A DNA stretch of 64,000 bases from positions 905,164,808 through 905,228,807 of the forward strand of contig CM066033.1 of the NCBI GenBank assembly GCA_033557465.1, written 5' to 3'. The stretch is from Ichthyophis bannanicus (lineage: Eukaryota; Chordata; Amphibia; Gymnophiona; Ichthyophiidae). The notes below the pieces were generated by a model. That model made no database searches. It saw only the letters and a program-made list of their open reading frames with translations, and was not told the origin of the DNA. Positions 42,121-53,718 of this stretch are shown piece by piece. Within the stretch, counting starts at the first letter, position 1, and each line of letters opens with the position of its first letter. The translations under genes and the position numbers were made by a program.

Positions 42121-43040
42121 TCTGCATCACCTGTCCGAATTACATTAAAAGAAAATTGTCAGGGTCCAAAAGTTGCTCAATATCCACTACAGTCAGAAGC
42201 TGTAGTAGGAGCAAGTGAGGAGATTGATATGTTATTGCAAAATGGTATCATAGAACCCAGCACGTCTCAATTTAATACACCCCTGTTTCCTATTAAAAAG
42301 CCCAATGGTAAGTGGAGAGTAGTCCATGATTTGAGAGGTCTTAATTCAGTGGTGGAGGCAGAGTTCCCTCTTGTAGCTAACCCAGCTACATTGTTACAGC
42401 AAAACCCACCAAGGAAATATAGTATTGTCTTAGATTTATCAAATGCATTTTTTGGGGTCCCGGTCCATCCCGATAGTAGGCCATTGCTGGCATTTCAATA
42501 TAATGGACAACATTTTCAGTGGACTAGATTACCTCAGGGATACACAGATAGTCCCTCAATTTTCACTCGATGTTTAGACAAAGATCTAGCTCCTTTCAAA
42601 CGCCAGCTGCCTGGCTCAGTTTTACTTGTCCAGTATGTAGATGATTTACTTTTGACAGCAGACACTGAGGAATTGTGTAAACAATATACCCGAGAATTTT
42701 TAGTGTTATTGGCTAAGGGTGGTTACAGAGTGAACAGGGAGAAACTTCAGTACTGTCAATTGCAGGTGACATTCCTTCGAATGACACTCAGTGAAAAGGA
42801 AAAACTATTAGGACCCATATTTCAGGAAGCTGTGCTCAAGGTCACTAAACCTCGCACTGTGAAAGAGTTACGGGCACTCTTGGGACTGTTAAACTATAGC
42901 CGTCTCTGGGTGCCAGGATATAGTGTGAGGACACAGACATTCAGGAGACATTTGAAAGGGAACCCGAAAGGGTCCCAGCCTATAACTCTCAGTGAGGAAG
43001 AAAGGTTATGTTTGCAAACATTATTGAAGGATCTGAATGA
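42121..43040 (+). pseudogene. ERV reverse transcriptase
   Basis: RT similarity begins near 42180 and stays open from 42229 to 43140. Motifs in order: LLQNGIIEPSTSQFNTPLFP, WRVVHDLRGLN, IVLDLSNAFFGVPVHP, RLPQGYTDSPSIF and QYVDDLLL with the catalytic box at 42634-42645. The thumb and connection follow (LRALLGLLNYSRLWVPGY). A frameshift near 43040-43130 leads to the RNase H frame. Catalytic residues are intact. Confidence 0.85.
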
Positions 43041-44080
43041 TTTGCCAACACTATTTACCTGCTCACAGCCTCCCAGTGGATGTCTATGTGTTTCACAGCC
43101 CCACTGCCTGGGTAGCAGTTGCCACGCAGGCAGATGGTAAAGTAGTGGGACATTTGTCAGGATCTTTTTCTGTAGTAGAGCAAGGATTCACAAATTGTGA
43201 GCAGGAATTAGTGGCCGCCAGTGCCGCAATTGAAAAATTGTATGGTTATATGACTCCCTTACAGGCAAACTTATATACTGACCACACACTGCATGCGCTT
43301 TTAAAGTCCAGTACCATTCATTTCTTATCCGCCAGGGTAGGTAAGTGTGTAGCTGCGCTGCTACGCAGCTATATTAGACACCAATTGGTATCAAAGCAGA
43401 ACCCTTTTAGGGATTTACAGGACCTTCTCCAGGTATCTACTATCACACATGACTGCCTGCAGCAAGTAGGAGAAGATGTCGGACCCACGTTAGGGATAGT
43501 GCCACATTCAGATGTGCCTCAAAAGGCTGAATATTGGTTCATAGATGGATCCCAGAGAGAAGGCAGAGCAGGTTTTGCTATCTGTAGAGTAACCCCACAG
43601 GGAGTAGTTACTTCCACAGCACAGTATGAGATGCCTCTAGGATACAGCGCACAGAGTGCAGAAATTGCAGCACTAGCACAAGTCCTGAGAGACAATGAAA
43701 ATAAACATCTAGTAATTTACACCGATTCTCAGTTTGTAAGTAGCTCAGTACACATATATAGTACCATTTGGGCCAAGAGGGGATATTTGTCAGCTAAAGA
43801 CCAGCCTCTCCAACAAGCTGAGATCCTAATGGAAGTTTTTGAAATGCTCAGAGAAAGAGCAGAGCAGGGCTATTTGACAGCATGTGAGTGGGTTGCAGCA
43901 TATCAGGAAGTCAAGACATGGGAGCAGTACGGAAACTCGATAGCTGACAGCCTAGCACAAGAAACCACCTGTCCTAAAGTCCCTGAGACTATGGTAGTAA
44001 CCCGTCAGCAGAGTAGCCAGCATGACCTTTGCAAACTGGAGGATTTACAGGAAAATGTGTTACAGAATGAATTACAGTGA
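43037..44080 (+). pseudogene. ERV RT connection and RNase H
   Basis: The frame is open for 347 codons. The connection part includes CEQELVAASAAIEKL and YTDHTLHALL. RNase H begins near 43525 with IDGSQREGRAGFAI (first Asp), SAEIAALAQVL (Glu) and IYTDSQFV (second Asp), and ends with the NSIADSLAQE region. It degrades RNA in the RNA/DNA hybrid. The stop at 44078-44080 separates it from integrase. Confidence 0.85.
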
Positions 44081-44725
44081 TGGGTGAATGCTGGATGTAC
44101 TAAGATCCACAAAGTATGGATGCACCCTTCGGGGAAGATGTGTGTTTCCTCTGCTGCTTTGATAAATTTGTCAACTATGCTGCCCTATGCAGATCATTGC
44201 AGTGTGACAGCCATTGTCTCATCTTGGGGATACATTGTGGTGTCCTAATATGCGTAAGTTGGTTCAGGCAGTAGTTAGTGGCTGCCACACCTGTATCACT
44301 AGCACTCCCCATGCACGTCCTAAACCAAGTGGGGGTGCAATACCAAGACCACAAGGACCTTTTCTGCACTGGCACATTGATTTTACTGATATGCAGGTGA
44401 AATGTCAGGGCAGACGATACCTATTGGTTCTGATTTGTCCTTACTCACAATGGGTTGAAGCATTTCCATGTAAGAAAGAGACCACTGCTGAAGTCCTAAA
44501 AGTATTAATAGAACATATAATTCCCTGGTATGGGATCCCTGCCCAAATCTTATCAGATAATGGGTCCCATTTTAAAAATCAATTAGTCAAAGAATTTTCT
44601 GAAAAATTGCACATTAGATGGCACTATGTTGCTGTCTATTCTCCAACCTCAAATGGCCTTGTAGAAAGGTGCAATGGTCTTATTAAAACACAGTTAAGAA
44701 AGCTAACCCATACTTGGTCCACGTT
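44081..44725 (+). pseudogene. ERV integrase, N-terminal and catalytic parts
   Basis: The zinc-binding N-terminus is partly out of frame but its Cys pair reads as GCHTC near 44280. The catalytic core is open: Asp in WHIDFTDMQ (44379), Asp in SDNGSHFKNQ (44556) and Glu in LVERCNGLI (44664). The spacing is D-58-D-35-E, exactly as expected. The L2-b insertion at about 44726 interrupts the frame after KTQLRKLTHTW. Integrase joins viral DNA ends to host DNA. Confidence 0.85.
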
Positions 44726-44759
44726 TCATCCCATCACCTCTTCTGAACTGCTGCTCACC

Positions 44760-46173
44760 TTAACTAAGTCTAGGAAAACCACCTGCCAGCTAGACCCTAT
44801 TCCCTCTGGGTGGCTATTGGAGCCCTCACTGCAATTAGTGCCTATTATAACAACTATCCTTAACTCTAGTCTAGCCTCAGGGTGCTGCCCTTTATCTTGG
44901 AGATCAGCTATTGTACATCCCATATTGAAGCAACCTTCCCTTGATCCTTCAGTGTTATCTAATTGGCGCCCTGTATCAAATCTCCCCTTTCTAGCCAAAG
45001 TTTTGGAACAATTTGTCTTCCAGCAATTAGCCTCTCATGTGGAGACTACTAATGCTCTCCACCCACGCCAAGGGGGATTTAGATCAGGGCATAGCACAGA
45101 GACAATTCTTTTAGCTCTGCTGAATGAAATCTATGTGGCCCACGATCGTGGAGATATTACTCTCATGGTCTCGTTAGATCAGCGGCTTTTGATTTAATTG
45201 ATCACCAGTCTCTTCTCTCTCGGCTGCGTGGTACAGTACTTAATTGACATCGGGCTGCGTGGTACAGTACTTAATTGGTTTTGTTCTTTTCTTACCTCTC
45301 GCTTCTTCTCTGTTTGTGCTAATCATCATTCCTCCCCCCCCCCCCCCCCCGAACCTTTAATCTGCGGTGTGCCACAGGGCTCGGTTCTTTTCCCACTGCT
45401 TTTCAATATCTTTCTTACCCCTTACCCCTGCTGATTCAACAATTTCCTGTTTCAGTTTACATTTATGCCGATGACATCGTGCTCCTCTTCCATACCTCTC
45501 CAGTTCAAATTGATCCAACGCAGTTAAATAGGTGTCTTTCCCACATTGCCTCCTGGCTGTCTGATAACTTTCTCCATTTGAATCCAGCTAAATAAACAGC
45601 CATGTGGGTTTCTTTGAGCACTCCTTGCCCAACAATCGCACCTCAAATTAATGCTATTTCTATTCCCCTCACCTCCTCTTTTCGGTATCTAGGTGTTAAC
45701 TTAGATTCTTCACTTTCTTTTCATGATCATGCCTCATACCTCTCTCGCCGTTCTTTTTTTGCTCTACGCCAAATTAGAGCAGTCCGCTCCTTTCTGTCTT
45801 CTGACTCTCTCATCACCCTATTATTAGCTCTGGTTATGTCCAGACTGGACTACTGTAATGTTATTTTTGCTAATTTACCATCTTATCAACTCCAGCGACT
45901 TCAATTGATTCAAAACACTGCTGCTCATCTGATTACCAATGCTCGGAAATCGGATAATGTAACACCTCTTCTCCTGCATCTTCATTGACTCCCACTTCGT
46001 TATAGATTCAAATACAAGCTGCTCATTTTAACTCATAAGGTCATTTACATATCCAACCTGCTCTAGTTATCCAATCTTATTTCCCTTCACACCCCCTACC
46101 AACAATTACGCTCGCTCATCTAGAGCAAACACGTCATGCTGCCTTCTTTTTTCTTGGACCATCATTGTGGAAA
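44760..46173 (+). pseudogene. L2-b ORF2: reverse transcriptase and post-RT region (broken)
   Basis: RT reads from CQLDPIPSGWLLE through SNLPFLAKVLEQFV, QGGFRSGHSTETILLALL and MVSLD (45170), then shifts. GSVLFPLLFNIFLT follows at 45380, and an intact YADDIVLL at 45464. A run of 17 C at 45334-45350 lies in the region coding SSPPPPP. A duplicated 29-bp phrase (CGGGCTGCGTGGTACAGTAC, seen twice at 45220-45275) adds another disruption. The post-RT part is at 45602-45988. Confidence 0.85.
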
Positions 46174-46535
46174 GAGTAATTACTCACCTGTAACAGGTGT
46201 TCTCCAGGAGCAGCAGGAATCAGTCCTCACATATGGGTGACGTCGGCGCCGACGGAGGCCCTGTGCGGAGCATTTCCCCAGCTTTCAAAGAAAGCCTTTG
46301 GGAACTGCAGCACGCATGCGCAGTCCCCTTCCCGCCCAAGGGTGCCATCTTGCTCAGTCTGATGACATAGCTAAAAGACAGCAAAAATAGCAAAAAATAA
46401 ATCATATGACTGCAACTCCAAGGGGAGGAGGGAGGGTTGTGAGGACTGATTCCTGCTGCTCCTGGAGAACACCTGTTACAGGTGAGTAACTACTCTTTCT
46501 CCAGGACCAAGCAGGAAGTCAGTCCTCACATATGG
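46174..46535. repeat. DIRS-3 left terminus, fold-back and internal complementary region
   Basis: The arm 46174-46230 is inverted at 46438-46495, followed at 46496-46535 by a copy of the outer right end (TTTCTCCAGGACCAAGC). The palindrome inside is CGTCGGCGCCGACG near 46237. The changes seen at the termini are also present in these internal copies. Confidence 0.85.
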
Positions 46536-46599
46536 GACTCCCCAGCTTAAGGCTACTGGAGACCCCAAGCCGAAAAAATGAGTTCCCTCTAGAGCATCA

Positions 46600-46881
46600 G
46601 AACGTAAGGAAGGAATCTTCTCTGAGAACGCCCCCGACCGGTAGCCCAAAATCAGGGCCGGAGGGAAGGAGTTGCCTAAACCCCAAAGAGATTATGGAGT
46701 ACTGCCTGTCCAAAAGCACTGTCCCTGCGGGACTCCCTCTCAAGGCAGTAATGGGCCACAAAAGTCTGGCTTGAAGACCAAGTAGCGGCCCGGCAGATGT
46801 CTGCCAACGGAACAGAGCGGAGATGAGCCACTGACACAGCCTTCGCCCTGACACGATGAGACGTGACTCGACCCTCCAACC
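46600..46881 (-). pseudogene. DIRS-3 tyrosine recombinase, C-terminal part
   Basis: This carries the HxxR motif (SHRVR), AATWSS and the nucleophile Tyr in VAHYCLE, ending at FGV near 46676. CR1-e separates it from the N-terminal part at 48646. Removing CR1-e would rejoin the two halves in the same order as in the other copies. Confidence 0.85.
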
Positions 46882-48646
46882 CTCTTTACTGAGGAAGATG
46901 TAGGGATGTTTCCCATGACGGAAGTGGCATTTAAAGGTGCGGAAGAATTGAAGGAAATATCGATACATCGGGAAGATGTCTTACAACTATTAGATAAACT
47001 GAAGAGTAGCAAATCACCTGAGTCGGATGGTATACATCCAATGGTGTTGAAAGAACTGAAATATGAGATTGCAGACCTGCTATCAGTAATCTATGAACTA
47101 TCATTAAAATCATCTCTAATACCTGAAGATTGGAGGATCACCAATGTAACACCAATTTTTAAAAAGGGTTCCAGGGGTGATCCGGGAAACTACAGACCGG
47201 TGAGCCTGACGTCAGTACCGGGAAAAAAGGTAGAAACCATCATAAAGAATAAAATTACTCAGCATGTAGATAGTCACGACCTAATGGGAGACAGCCAACA
47301 TGGCTTTAGACAAGGAAGATCTTGTCTTACTAATCTGTTATGTTTTTTTGAAGGAGTGAATAAACAGGTGGACATAGGTGAGTCAGTTGATATTGTGTAT
47401 CTGGACTTTCAGAAAGCCTTTGACAAGGTCCCTCATCAGAGACTTTTGGCATAACTAAAGAGTCATGGGATAGGAGGCAGTGTACTATTGTGGATCAGGA
47501 ACTGGTTAAAAGATAGAAAGCAGAGGGTAGGGCTAAATGGCCAATTTTCCCAATGGAGAAAGGTGAATAGTGGTGTACCCCAGGGATCTGTGCTGGGTCC
47601 GCTGCTTTTTGACATATTCATAAATGACCTGGAAAGTGGAATAACGAGTGAGGTTATCAAATTTGCAGATGACACAAAACTATTTAAAGTTGTTAAAACC
47701 CAAGAGGATTGTGAAAAATTGCAAGAGGATCTTGATAAATTGGAAGACTGGGCATCAAAATGGCAGATGAATTTAATGTGGACAAGTGCAAGGTTATGCA
47801 CCTAGGGAAGAACAACCCAAACTATGGTTACACGATGCAAGGTTCCACATTAGGAACCACCACCCAGGAAAAAGATTTAGGCGTCATTGTGGATACCATG
47901 TAAAAAACCCTCGGCCTAGTGTGCAGCGGCGGCCAAGAGAGCAAATAGAATGCTAGGTATGATAAGGAAAGGAATGGAAAATAAAACAAAAGATATTATA
48001 ATGCCTCTATATCGTTCCATGGTGAGACCGCACCTTGAATATTGTGTGCAATTCTGGTCGCCGTATCTTAAAAAGGATATAGCGATTTTAGAAAAGGTTC
48101 AGAGAAGAGCCACCAAAATGGTAAAGGGGATGAAAGGATACTCCTATGAAGAAAGGCTAAAAAGGTTAGGGCTCTTTAACCTGGAAAAGAGACGGCTGAG
48201 GGGAGATATGATAGAAGTCTATAAATTAATGAACGGAGTGGAACGGGTAAACGTAGATCGATTGTTTACCTTATCAGAATATAGAAAGACTAGGGGACAT
48301 GCAATGAAGCTACAGGGTAAACTATTTAAGACTAATAAAAGAAAATATTTTTTCACTCAACGTGTAATCAAACTCTGGAATTTGTTACCGGAGGATGTAG
48401 TAAAGGCTGTTAGTGTAGCTGGGTTCAAAAAAGGTTTGGACAAGTTCCTGGAGGAAAGGTCCATAAACCATTATTAAGAAGTGACCGAAGATATCAATGC
48501 TTGACCCAGTACAAGCATTGTGGAACTTGTGTCTCTTGGGGAAACTGCTAGGTACATATGACCTAGATTGGCCACTGCTGAAAACAGAATACTGGGCTTG
48601 ATGGACCTTGATCTGACCCAGTATGGCATATCTTATGATCTTATGA
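46882..48646 (+). mobile_element. CR1-e inside the DIRS-3 recombinase
   Basis: This 5'-truncated copy begins at about 46882 (TTTACTGAGGAAGATGTAGG) and ends at about 48646 after CATATCTTATGATCTTATGA. It is nearly identical over the shared part to CR1-g at 58669-59312, which suggests recent activity of this subfamily. It is the innermost of four nested insertions (ERV, L2-b, DIRS-3, CR1-e). Confidence 0.9.
46906..48477 (+). pseudogene. CR1-e ORF2: reverse transcriptase and C-terminal domain
   Basis: Open frames at 46906-47454, 47488-47805 and 47950-48477 cover the RT. A TAA ends the first after QRLLA. FADDT is intact at about 47668-47682. A one-base loss near 47770 and a stop near 47900 break the rest. 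The C-terminal 175 residues are open, ending ERSINHY. Confidence 0.85.
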
Positions 48647-50021
48647 GGCCAGCTGCCCCATAAGCCCAGGCGATACAGTCAGCGACCCATATGGACAAAC
48701 TACGCTTGGAGACGGGTAACGCCAACTTATTGGGGTCAAAAGAAACGAAGAGCTGAACCGCCCTCCAGTGCTCCCGCGTACGGTCAAGGTAGAAGGATAA
48801 CGCCCTCCTACAGTCCAGGGTATGCAGGACCATCTCAGCCCGGCTGGCATGCGGCCTGGGAAAGAAAGTCGGAAGAATCACCTCCTGATTGAGGTGGAAA
48901 GAGGAGACAACCTTAGGGAGAAACTTAGGGTGAGTCCGTAAGACTACCCTATTCCTGTAGAACCTAGTGTAAGGGGGATCAGACACTAGCCCCTGAAGTT
49001 CACTTACTCGCCTAGCAGAGGTAAGAGCTACCAGAAACAAAGTTTTCCAGGAGAGAAAACGGAGAGGACAGGTAGCCATAGGTTCAAATGGCGGACAAGT
49101 AATCCGCTGTAAGACCACATTTAAATCCCACTCAGGGGCCGGTGGACGTAGAGGAGGCTTAAGCAGGAGGAGGCCTCTGAGGAAATGAGCCACTAAAGGG
49201 TGGTTGGAAAGAGGCCTCCCATCCACCGGCGAGTGGTGCGCTGAGAGAGCACTGAGGTGAACTCTGACAGAATTGGACTTAAGGCCTAGATTGGAGAGGT
49301 AAAGCAAATATTGCAATACTACCGCTACCAAGCACGAGAAGGGATTCTCGCCGTGCTGAGCACACCATGCGGAGAATCTACGCCACTTAAGAGCGTAGGA
49401 TTTCCGGGTGGATTGTCTTCTAGAGGCTAAGACTACATCTTCCACCTCTCTAGGCAGTAGTAGGGGAGCCAGAACTACCCTTTCAGCAGCCAGGCCATTA
49501 GATGAAGGGACTGGAGGTTGGGGTATAAGAGAGATCCCTGTTCTTGAGACAGGAGATCGTGTTGAATCCCCAGAGGAATAGGAGTGTCCACCACCAGTTG
49601 CAGCAGAAGTGGGAACCACGGTTGCCTCGGCCACCTGGGGGCTATCAGAATCATGGAGGCCCCGTCCTTGAGTACTTTGAACAGTGTTCTGGACACTAGT
49701 GGCGTGGGAGGAAACACATACAGTAGGCCTTTGGACCACGGGAGCAGAAATGCGTCCGCTGCTACTCTGAGAGGATGCGGTTGTCTGGAACAGAATCTCG
49801 GGAGTTGCCAGTTCAGAGGACTGGCGAAAAGATCCATGGTGGGGAGGCCCCACCTCAGAAAGATCTGCTGAACCACCAATGGATTCAATCTCCATTCGTG
49901 TGGTTGCAGGATCCTGCTCAGTCTGTCCGCCAGGTAATTCTCTTGACCTGGGAGGTAGACTGCCTTGAGAAGGATTCTGTGATTGACAGCCCAGGAGCAC
50001 AGCCGTTGTGCTTCCTGACAT
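48646..50021 (-). pseudogene. DIRS-3 tyrosine recombinase, N-terminal part
   Basis: A frame of 462 codons (48633-50021) overlaps the end of RNase H. The recombinase itself begins near 49480 with the LASRRQSTRKSYALKWRRF block and includes the first catalytic Arg (TSARRVSELQ). It is open until CR1-e interrupts it after WVADCIAWAYG. Confidence 0.85.
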
Positions 50022-52047
50022 AGAAGGAAGGAGCCTGTGCCTCCTTGCTTGTTCACGTAAAACATGGCAACTTGATTGTCCGTCTGAACCAGTACAGACT
50101 GGTGAGACGTGAGAAGGCCCTCAGAGCTAAGCGTATTGCCCGCTTCTCCAGGAAATGTATCTGCTGTGCAGCCTCCCAAGGGGTCCAGAGACCCTGAGTA
50201 CATGCCCCTTGGCAATGCGCTCCCCAACCTTGAAGAGAAGCATCGGTTGTCAGCACCTGAGAGTGCGAAGGGGTTTGAAAAAACACTCCGAGCACCAGAT
50301 TCGGAAGATGAAGCCACCATTGCAGAGAGAAGGCAAGCAGTGGGGATATTCTTACTGAGTCTACAAGACTCCCTGTGGCCTGATGCCACTGAGTTCGAAG
50401 ACTCCACTGAGCAGGCCGCATATGCAGGCGGGCATTGGGGGTTACATGAACCGTGGAAGCCATATGGCCAGAAAGTCTCAGGAATTGCCTGGCGGAGACC
50501 AGGGAATTGCTGCGAAACTGCCTGGCTAGATCCATTAATCTGTGGGCTCTGTCCACGGGCAGAAAAGCCTTTGCCTGAAGGGTGTCCAGCCTTGCTCCTA
50601 TGAACTCCATGTTCTGGGATGGGAGCAAAGTGGATTTTGCGAAGTTTATGACAAACCCCAAGTGCTGAAGCAGAGCCACAGTGCGAAGGGTGGCTTGACT
50701 GGCCTCCAGGGAAGACTGGCCCCTTATGAGCCAGTCGTCCAGGTATGGGAACACAAAAAGACCTTGAAGCCTTAGGTAGGCCGCCACCACCGCCAGGCAC
50801 TTTGTGAACACCCTGGGGGCAGAGGTTAGGCCAAAGGGTAGTACTCTGTACTGATAGTGGTTTCCTCCCACAACAAATCTGAGATATTGTCTGTGGTCTG
50901 GATGAATAAGGATGTGAGTATAAGCATCCTTTAGATCTAAGGAGCATAGCCAATCTCCCTGCTGGAGGTAGGGCAGCAGGATTCCAAGGGTAAGCATCTT
51001 GAACTTTTCCCTCTCCAGGAACTTGTTGAGGTTTCGCAAGTCTAGGATGGGTCTGAGGCCTCCTGTTCTTTTTGGTACCAGCAAGTACCTGGAATAAAAG
51101 CCGTGACCTCTCAGGTGGTGGGGCACCGGTTCCACAGCCTGTTCCTTCAGTAGACTTGCTAACTCCTGTAGGAGTAGGTCCCTGTGCAGAGGGGGTTGTG
51201 GAGGCTCCCCTGAAAAAAAGGAGGGAGGTACCTGGCGAAAATGAAGAAGATAGCCCTTTTGGACTATATGGAGCACCCAGGTATCTGTTGTGACGGCTGA
51301 CCACCTGTGGGAAAAGAGGGCCAGCCGGCCTCCTGTGCTTATGTGAGCCTGTTGAGGAGGAGAGGCTATGCTTTTGGAGTCAAAAACCCCGCCCTGCTGT
51401 GCAGGAGCCGGTGTTGGTGGCTTGGGGGCCTTCTGCCTACGGGGCCCATGACCCTGCCCCTTGGCCTGCGGACCCTGTTGGGGGGCTGCAGAGGCCTGAT
51501 AATGAGGGTATTGTTTACAGGCAGATGTCTTCCTCGGGTAAAAGGTCTTTTTTCCCGAGCCCTTCTTCTTCTGAGAAGGGGCAGAGGTTTTTCTGGACAG
51601 CCTAGTCCTGGTCAGAGTCTCGGTCTCGAGTTCAGCAGCCTTTTCAGCCATGGGTTTGCCAAAAAGGTTCTCACCTCGGCAGGGGACATCGACCAACTTG
51701 TCCTGTACCCATGGCTCGAGGTCCGATGACTGTAGCCAAGCCTGTCGGCGGGCACCGATGCCGGCCCCGGCTACTCGGGCCGAAGCCTCGAAGCCATCGT
51801 AGGCTGCTCGAGAGATAAACTTCGAGCACTCTCGAATACCAGTGGACAAGGCCTGGAACCTCTGCAAAGGTTCCTTGGAGAGACCAGCAGAGAACCCGGC
51901 AATCTCCTTTGCCAGGTCTCGAAGGTACATGCCCATGTAGAGCTGGTATGTCTGGACACGGCAAGCAAGCATAGAGCCCTGGAAGCACTTCTTACCGAGG
52001 GCATCCAGGTTCCAGGCCTCCCGGCCGGGAGGCACCAAGGAGTGCAT
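49475..52047 (-). pseudogene. DIRS-3 gag C-terminus, reverse transcriptase and RNase H
   Basis: One 664-codon frame (50053-52047) reads gag C-terminus straight into RT: LYMGMYLRDLAKEIAGF, then RWSAVTTDTWVLHI, ILDLRNLNKFLE, DLKDAYTHILIHPDH and FPYLDDWLIRGQ (active site near 50735). RNase H begins with TTDASLQGWGAH. A shift near 50090 moves the rest (TDNQVAMFYVNKQGGT, MDLFASPLNWQLPRF) to the 49475-51304 frame. Only this shift and the stop in gag separate the copy from an open gag-RT. Confidence 0.85.
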
Positions 52048-52062
52048 CTTCTGACTTTTCAG

Positions 52063-53310
52063 TCAATGCATGGCCGATTCCACAATCATGGAGTGGTGCG
52101 GTAATTGTGCCTTTCGGAACCCGGGGCTCTTGCAGACTCGATAGATGGAATCGACCCGCTTGCTTAACACCGGCGTCGAGGCCGGGGTCTCCCACATGCG
52201 GAAGAGCAGCCGTTCCAGCATCGGAGGAACCGGTACAGTAAAGGCCTCCTTTGGGGGAGAGTCATACTGGAGGGCCTCGAGCTCCTCGGCTCGAGGCTCC
52301 TCCTCGGGATCCGCGGGGAATGCCAAGGACTTGGCCATATCCCGCACGAAATCCGAGAACCGGGTATCCTCCGGTGGGGATCGTCTCCGAGGTTCGGACT
52401 CCGGTGAGTCCGATGGGACACACCGAGTCCAAAAGGTGTCGGGTGACTCCTCATCCTCCGTCTCCCAGCCCGAATCCTCGGAGGAGGAATCGAGCAGTTC
52501 CGGTCGGGCAGGCACCGATGCCCTCCGCCCCGACGCCGAGGGAACCGGTGTCGACGACCTCGGTCCCGAACGGGAGGCCGAGGGAGACCGTGGCCGAGGA
52601 TCAACTCGAGCTCGCATGGACTCAAGGATCGGCTCGGCCTCCGGGGTCGACTTGGACGTCGATGTCCCGGTGGTCGGGGCAGATGCACCGGTGAGACCAG
52701 CGATCAGTGCCCGCTGCTGCTCCATGAAGGCAGCCAAGCTGCTCTCCAAGGCCGTCAACCTGAGTCCGAGCTCAGGAGACTCAGCAGCCTCCGACTCGGG
52801 CCCCGACGACGTCCGGCCCGACGTCGGCTCCCCTGGAGGAGAGTCCACAAGGATTACAGTACTCACGTGCCCAGGAGACTCCATCTCGAGACGAGGTTGT
52901 TTGGCAGGCCTCTCCGACTCTGAAGACCCGGGACGGCAGTCGGGGCTATGCGACCTGGCCCTTGAGGAACCAGGTGCGTCCGCCGACACCGCCCTCGCGG
53001 GTTTTTTCTTCCTGCGCTGCTCCCGCGAAGGAGACCCCCACTCAGAGGAACCCTGACGCTGCTCGGGGCAGGAGTCCCGAGATGTCGAGGCCTCTGACAA
53101 GGTCAGGGCCCATCCGGACGCGGAGTCAGAGAAGATTCTGTCCTTTTGGTGCTGCCGACTCCTCAACGCCTTCGAGGACATTTTTCCACACGGACCACAG
53201 ATCATCGGGTCATGATCGGGTCCGAGGCAACGGAGGCAGCAGTCATGTGTGTCGGTGAGAGACATAAGTTTCTTACACCGATAACACTTTTTAAACCCGC
53301 TGGCAGCCAT
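52063..53310 (-). pseudogene. DIRS-3 gag-like ORF1, N-terminal part
   Basis: The start is MAASGFKKCYRCKK at 53310. The zinc motif is complete (CYRC, THDCCLRCLGPDH, ICGPC). The body is Ser/Pro/Arg/Glu-rich, unlike the GGTACC-coded segment of the other copies. It ends at PHHSMIVESAMH with a TGA at 52063 where the other copies have an Arg codon, so this is a CGA-to-TGA type stop. The same frame continues at 52047. Confidence 0.85.
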
Positions 53311-53539
53311 CGGGGGAAAAAGGGCCCCTGCGAGGTCGAAAGACAGGGCTGCCAGTGAAAAAAGAAAATGGCGCGAACGCTAGCCACTAAGGACAAAAAC
53401 CGAAAAAAAAGAGAGTGGGCTCGATACCGGTGTATCGGGCCCAAGGCGGGAAAAGAATCCGGCGTCGAACCGAAGGAGGAAGACAAAAAACAGGGTAATC
53501 AACTTTTTCCTCGGCGAAAAACGAACTACGTCCGTCGGG

Positions 53540-53718
53540 CTCCGCGGAAAAAAGAAGACTGAGCAAGATGGCACCCTTGGGCGGGAAGGTGACCGCGCAT
53601 GCGCGTTGCAATTCCCAAAGGCTTTCTTTGAAAGTTGGGGAAATGCTCCGCATGGGGGCTCCGTCAGCGCCGACGTCACCCATATGTGAGGACTGACTTC
53701 CTGCTTGGTCCTGGAGAA
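53540..53718. repeat. DIRS-3 right inverted terminal repeat
   Basis: Its complement aligns with 46190-46370: CTCACATATGGGTGACGTC, the GGCGCC-type palindrome (one mismatch here), CATTTCCCCA, CTTTCAAAGAAAGCCTTTGG and GCATGCGC. It ends at CCTGGAGAA, next to L2-b TGCC. Confidence 0.85.

Larger units (their letters stand above)
46174..53718 (-). mobile_element. DIRS-3: DIRS of a divergent, GC-richer lineage
   Basis: The left end GAGTAATTACTC at 46174 and right end CCTGGAGAA at 53718 are confirmed by the internal complementary region at 46438-46535. Without CR1-e the element is about 5.8 kb. L2-b continues across it with no target duplication. Gene order matches the other copies, but gag is GC-rich and gag and RT share one frame. 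The termini have CCTCACATATGG where the other copies have CTTCACATATGG or CATCACATATGG. Confidence 0.9.

Noticed and set aside
52145..53056. Plus-strand open frame of 303 codons, Ser/Asp/Gly-rich
   Set aside because: It is the antisense of the GC-rich DIRS-3 gag; low stop density follows from base composition, and no domain is visible.
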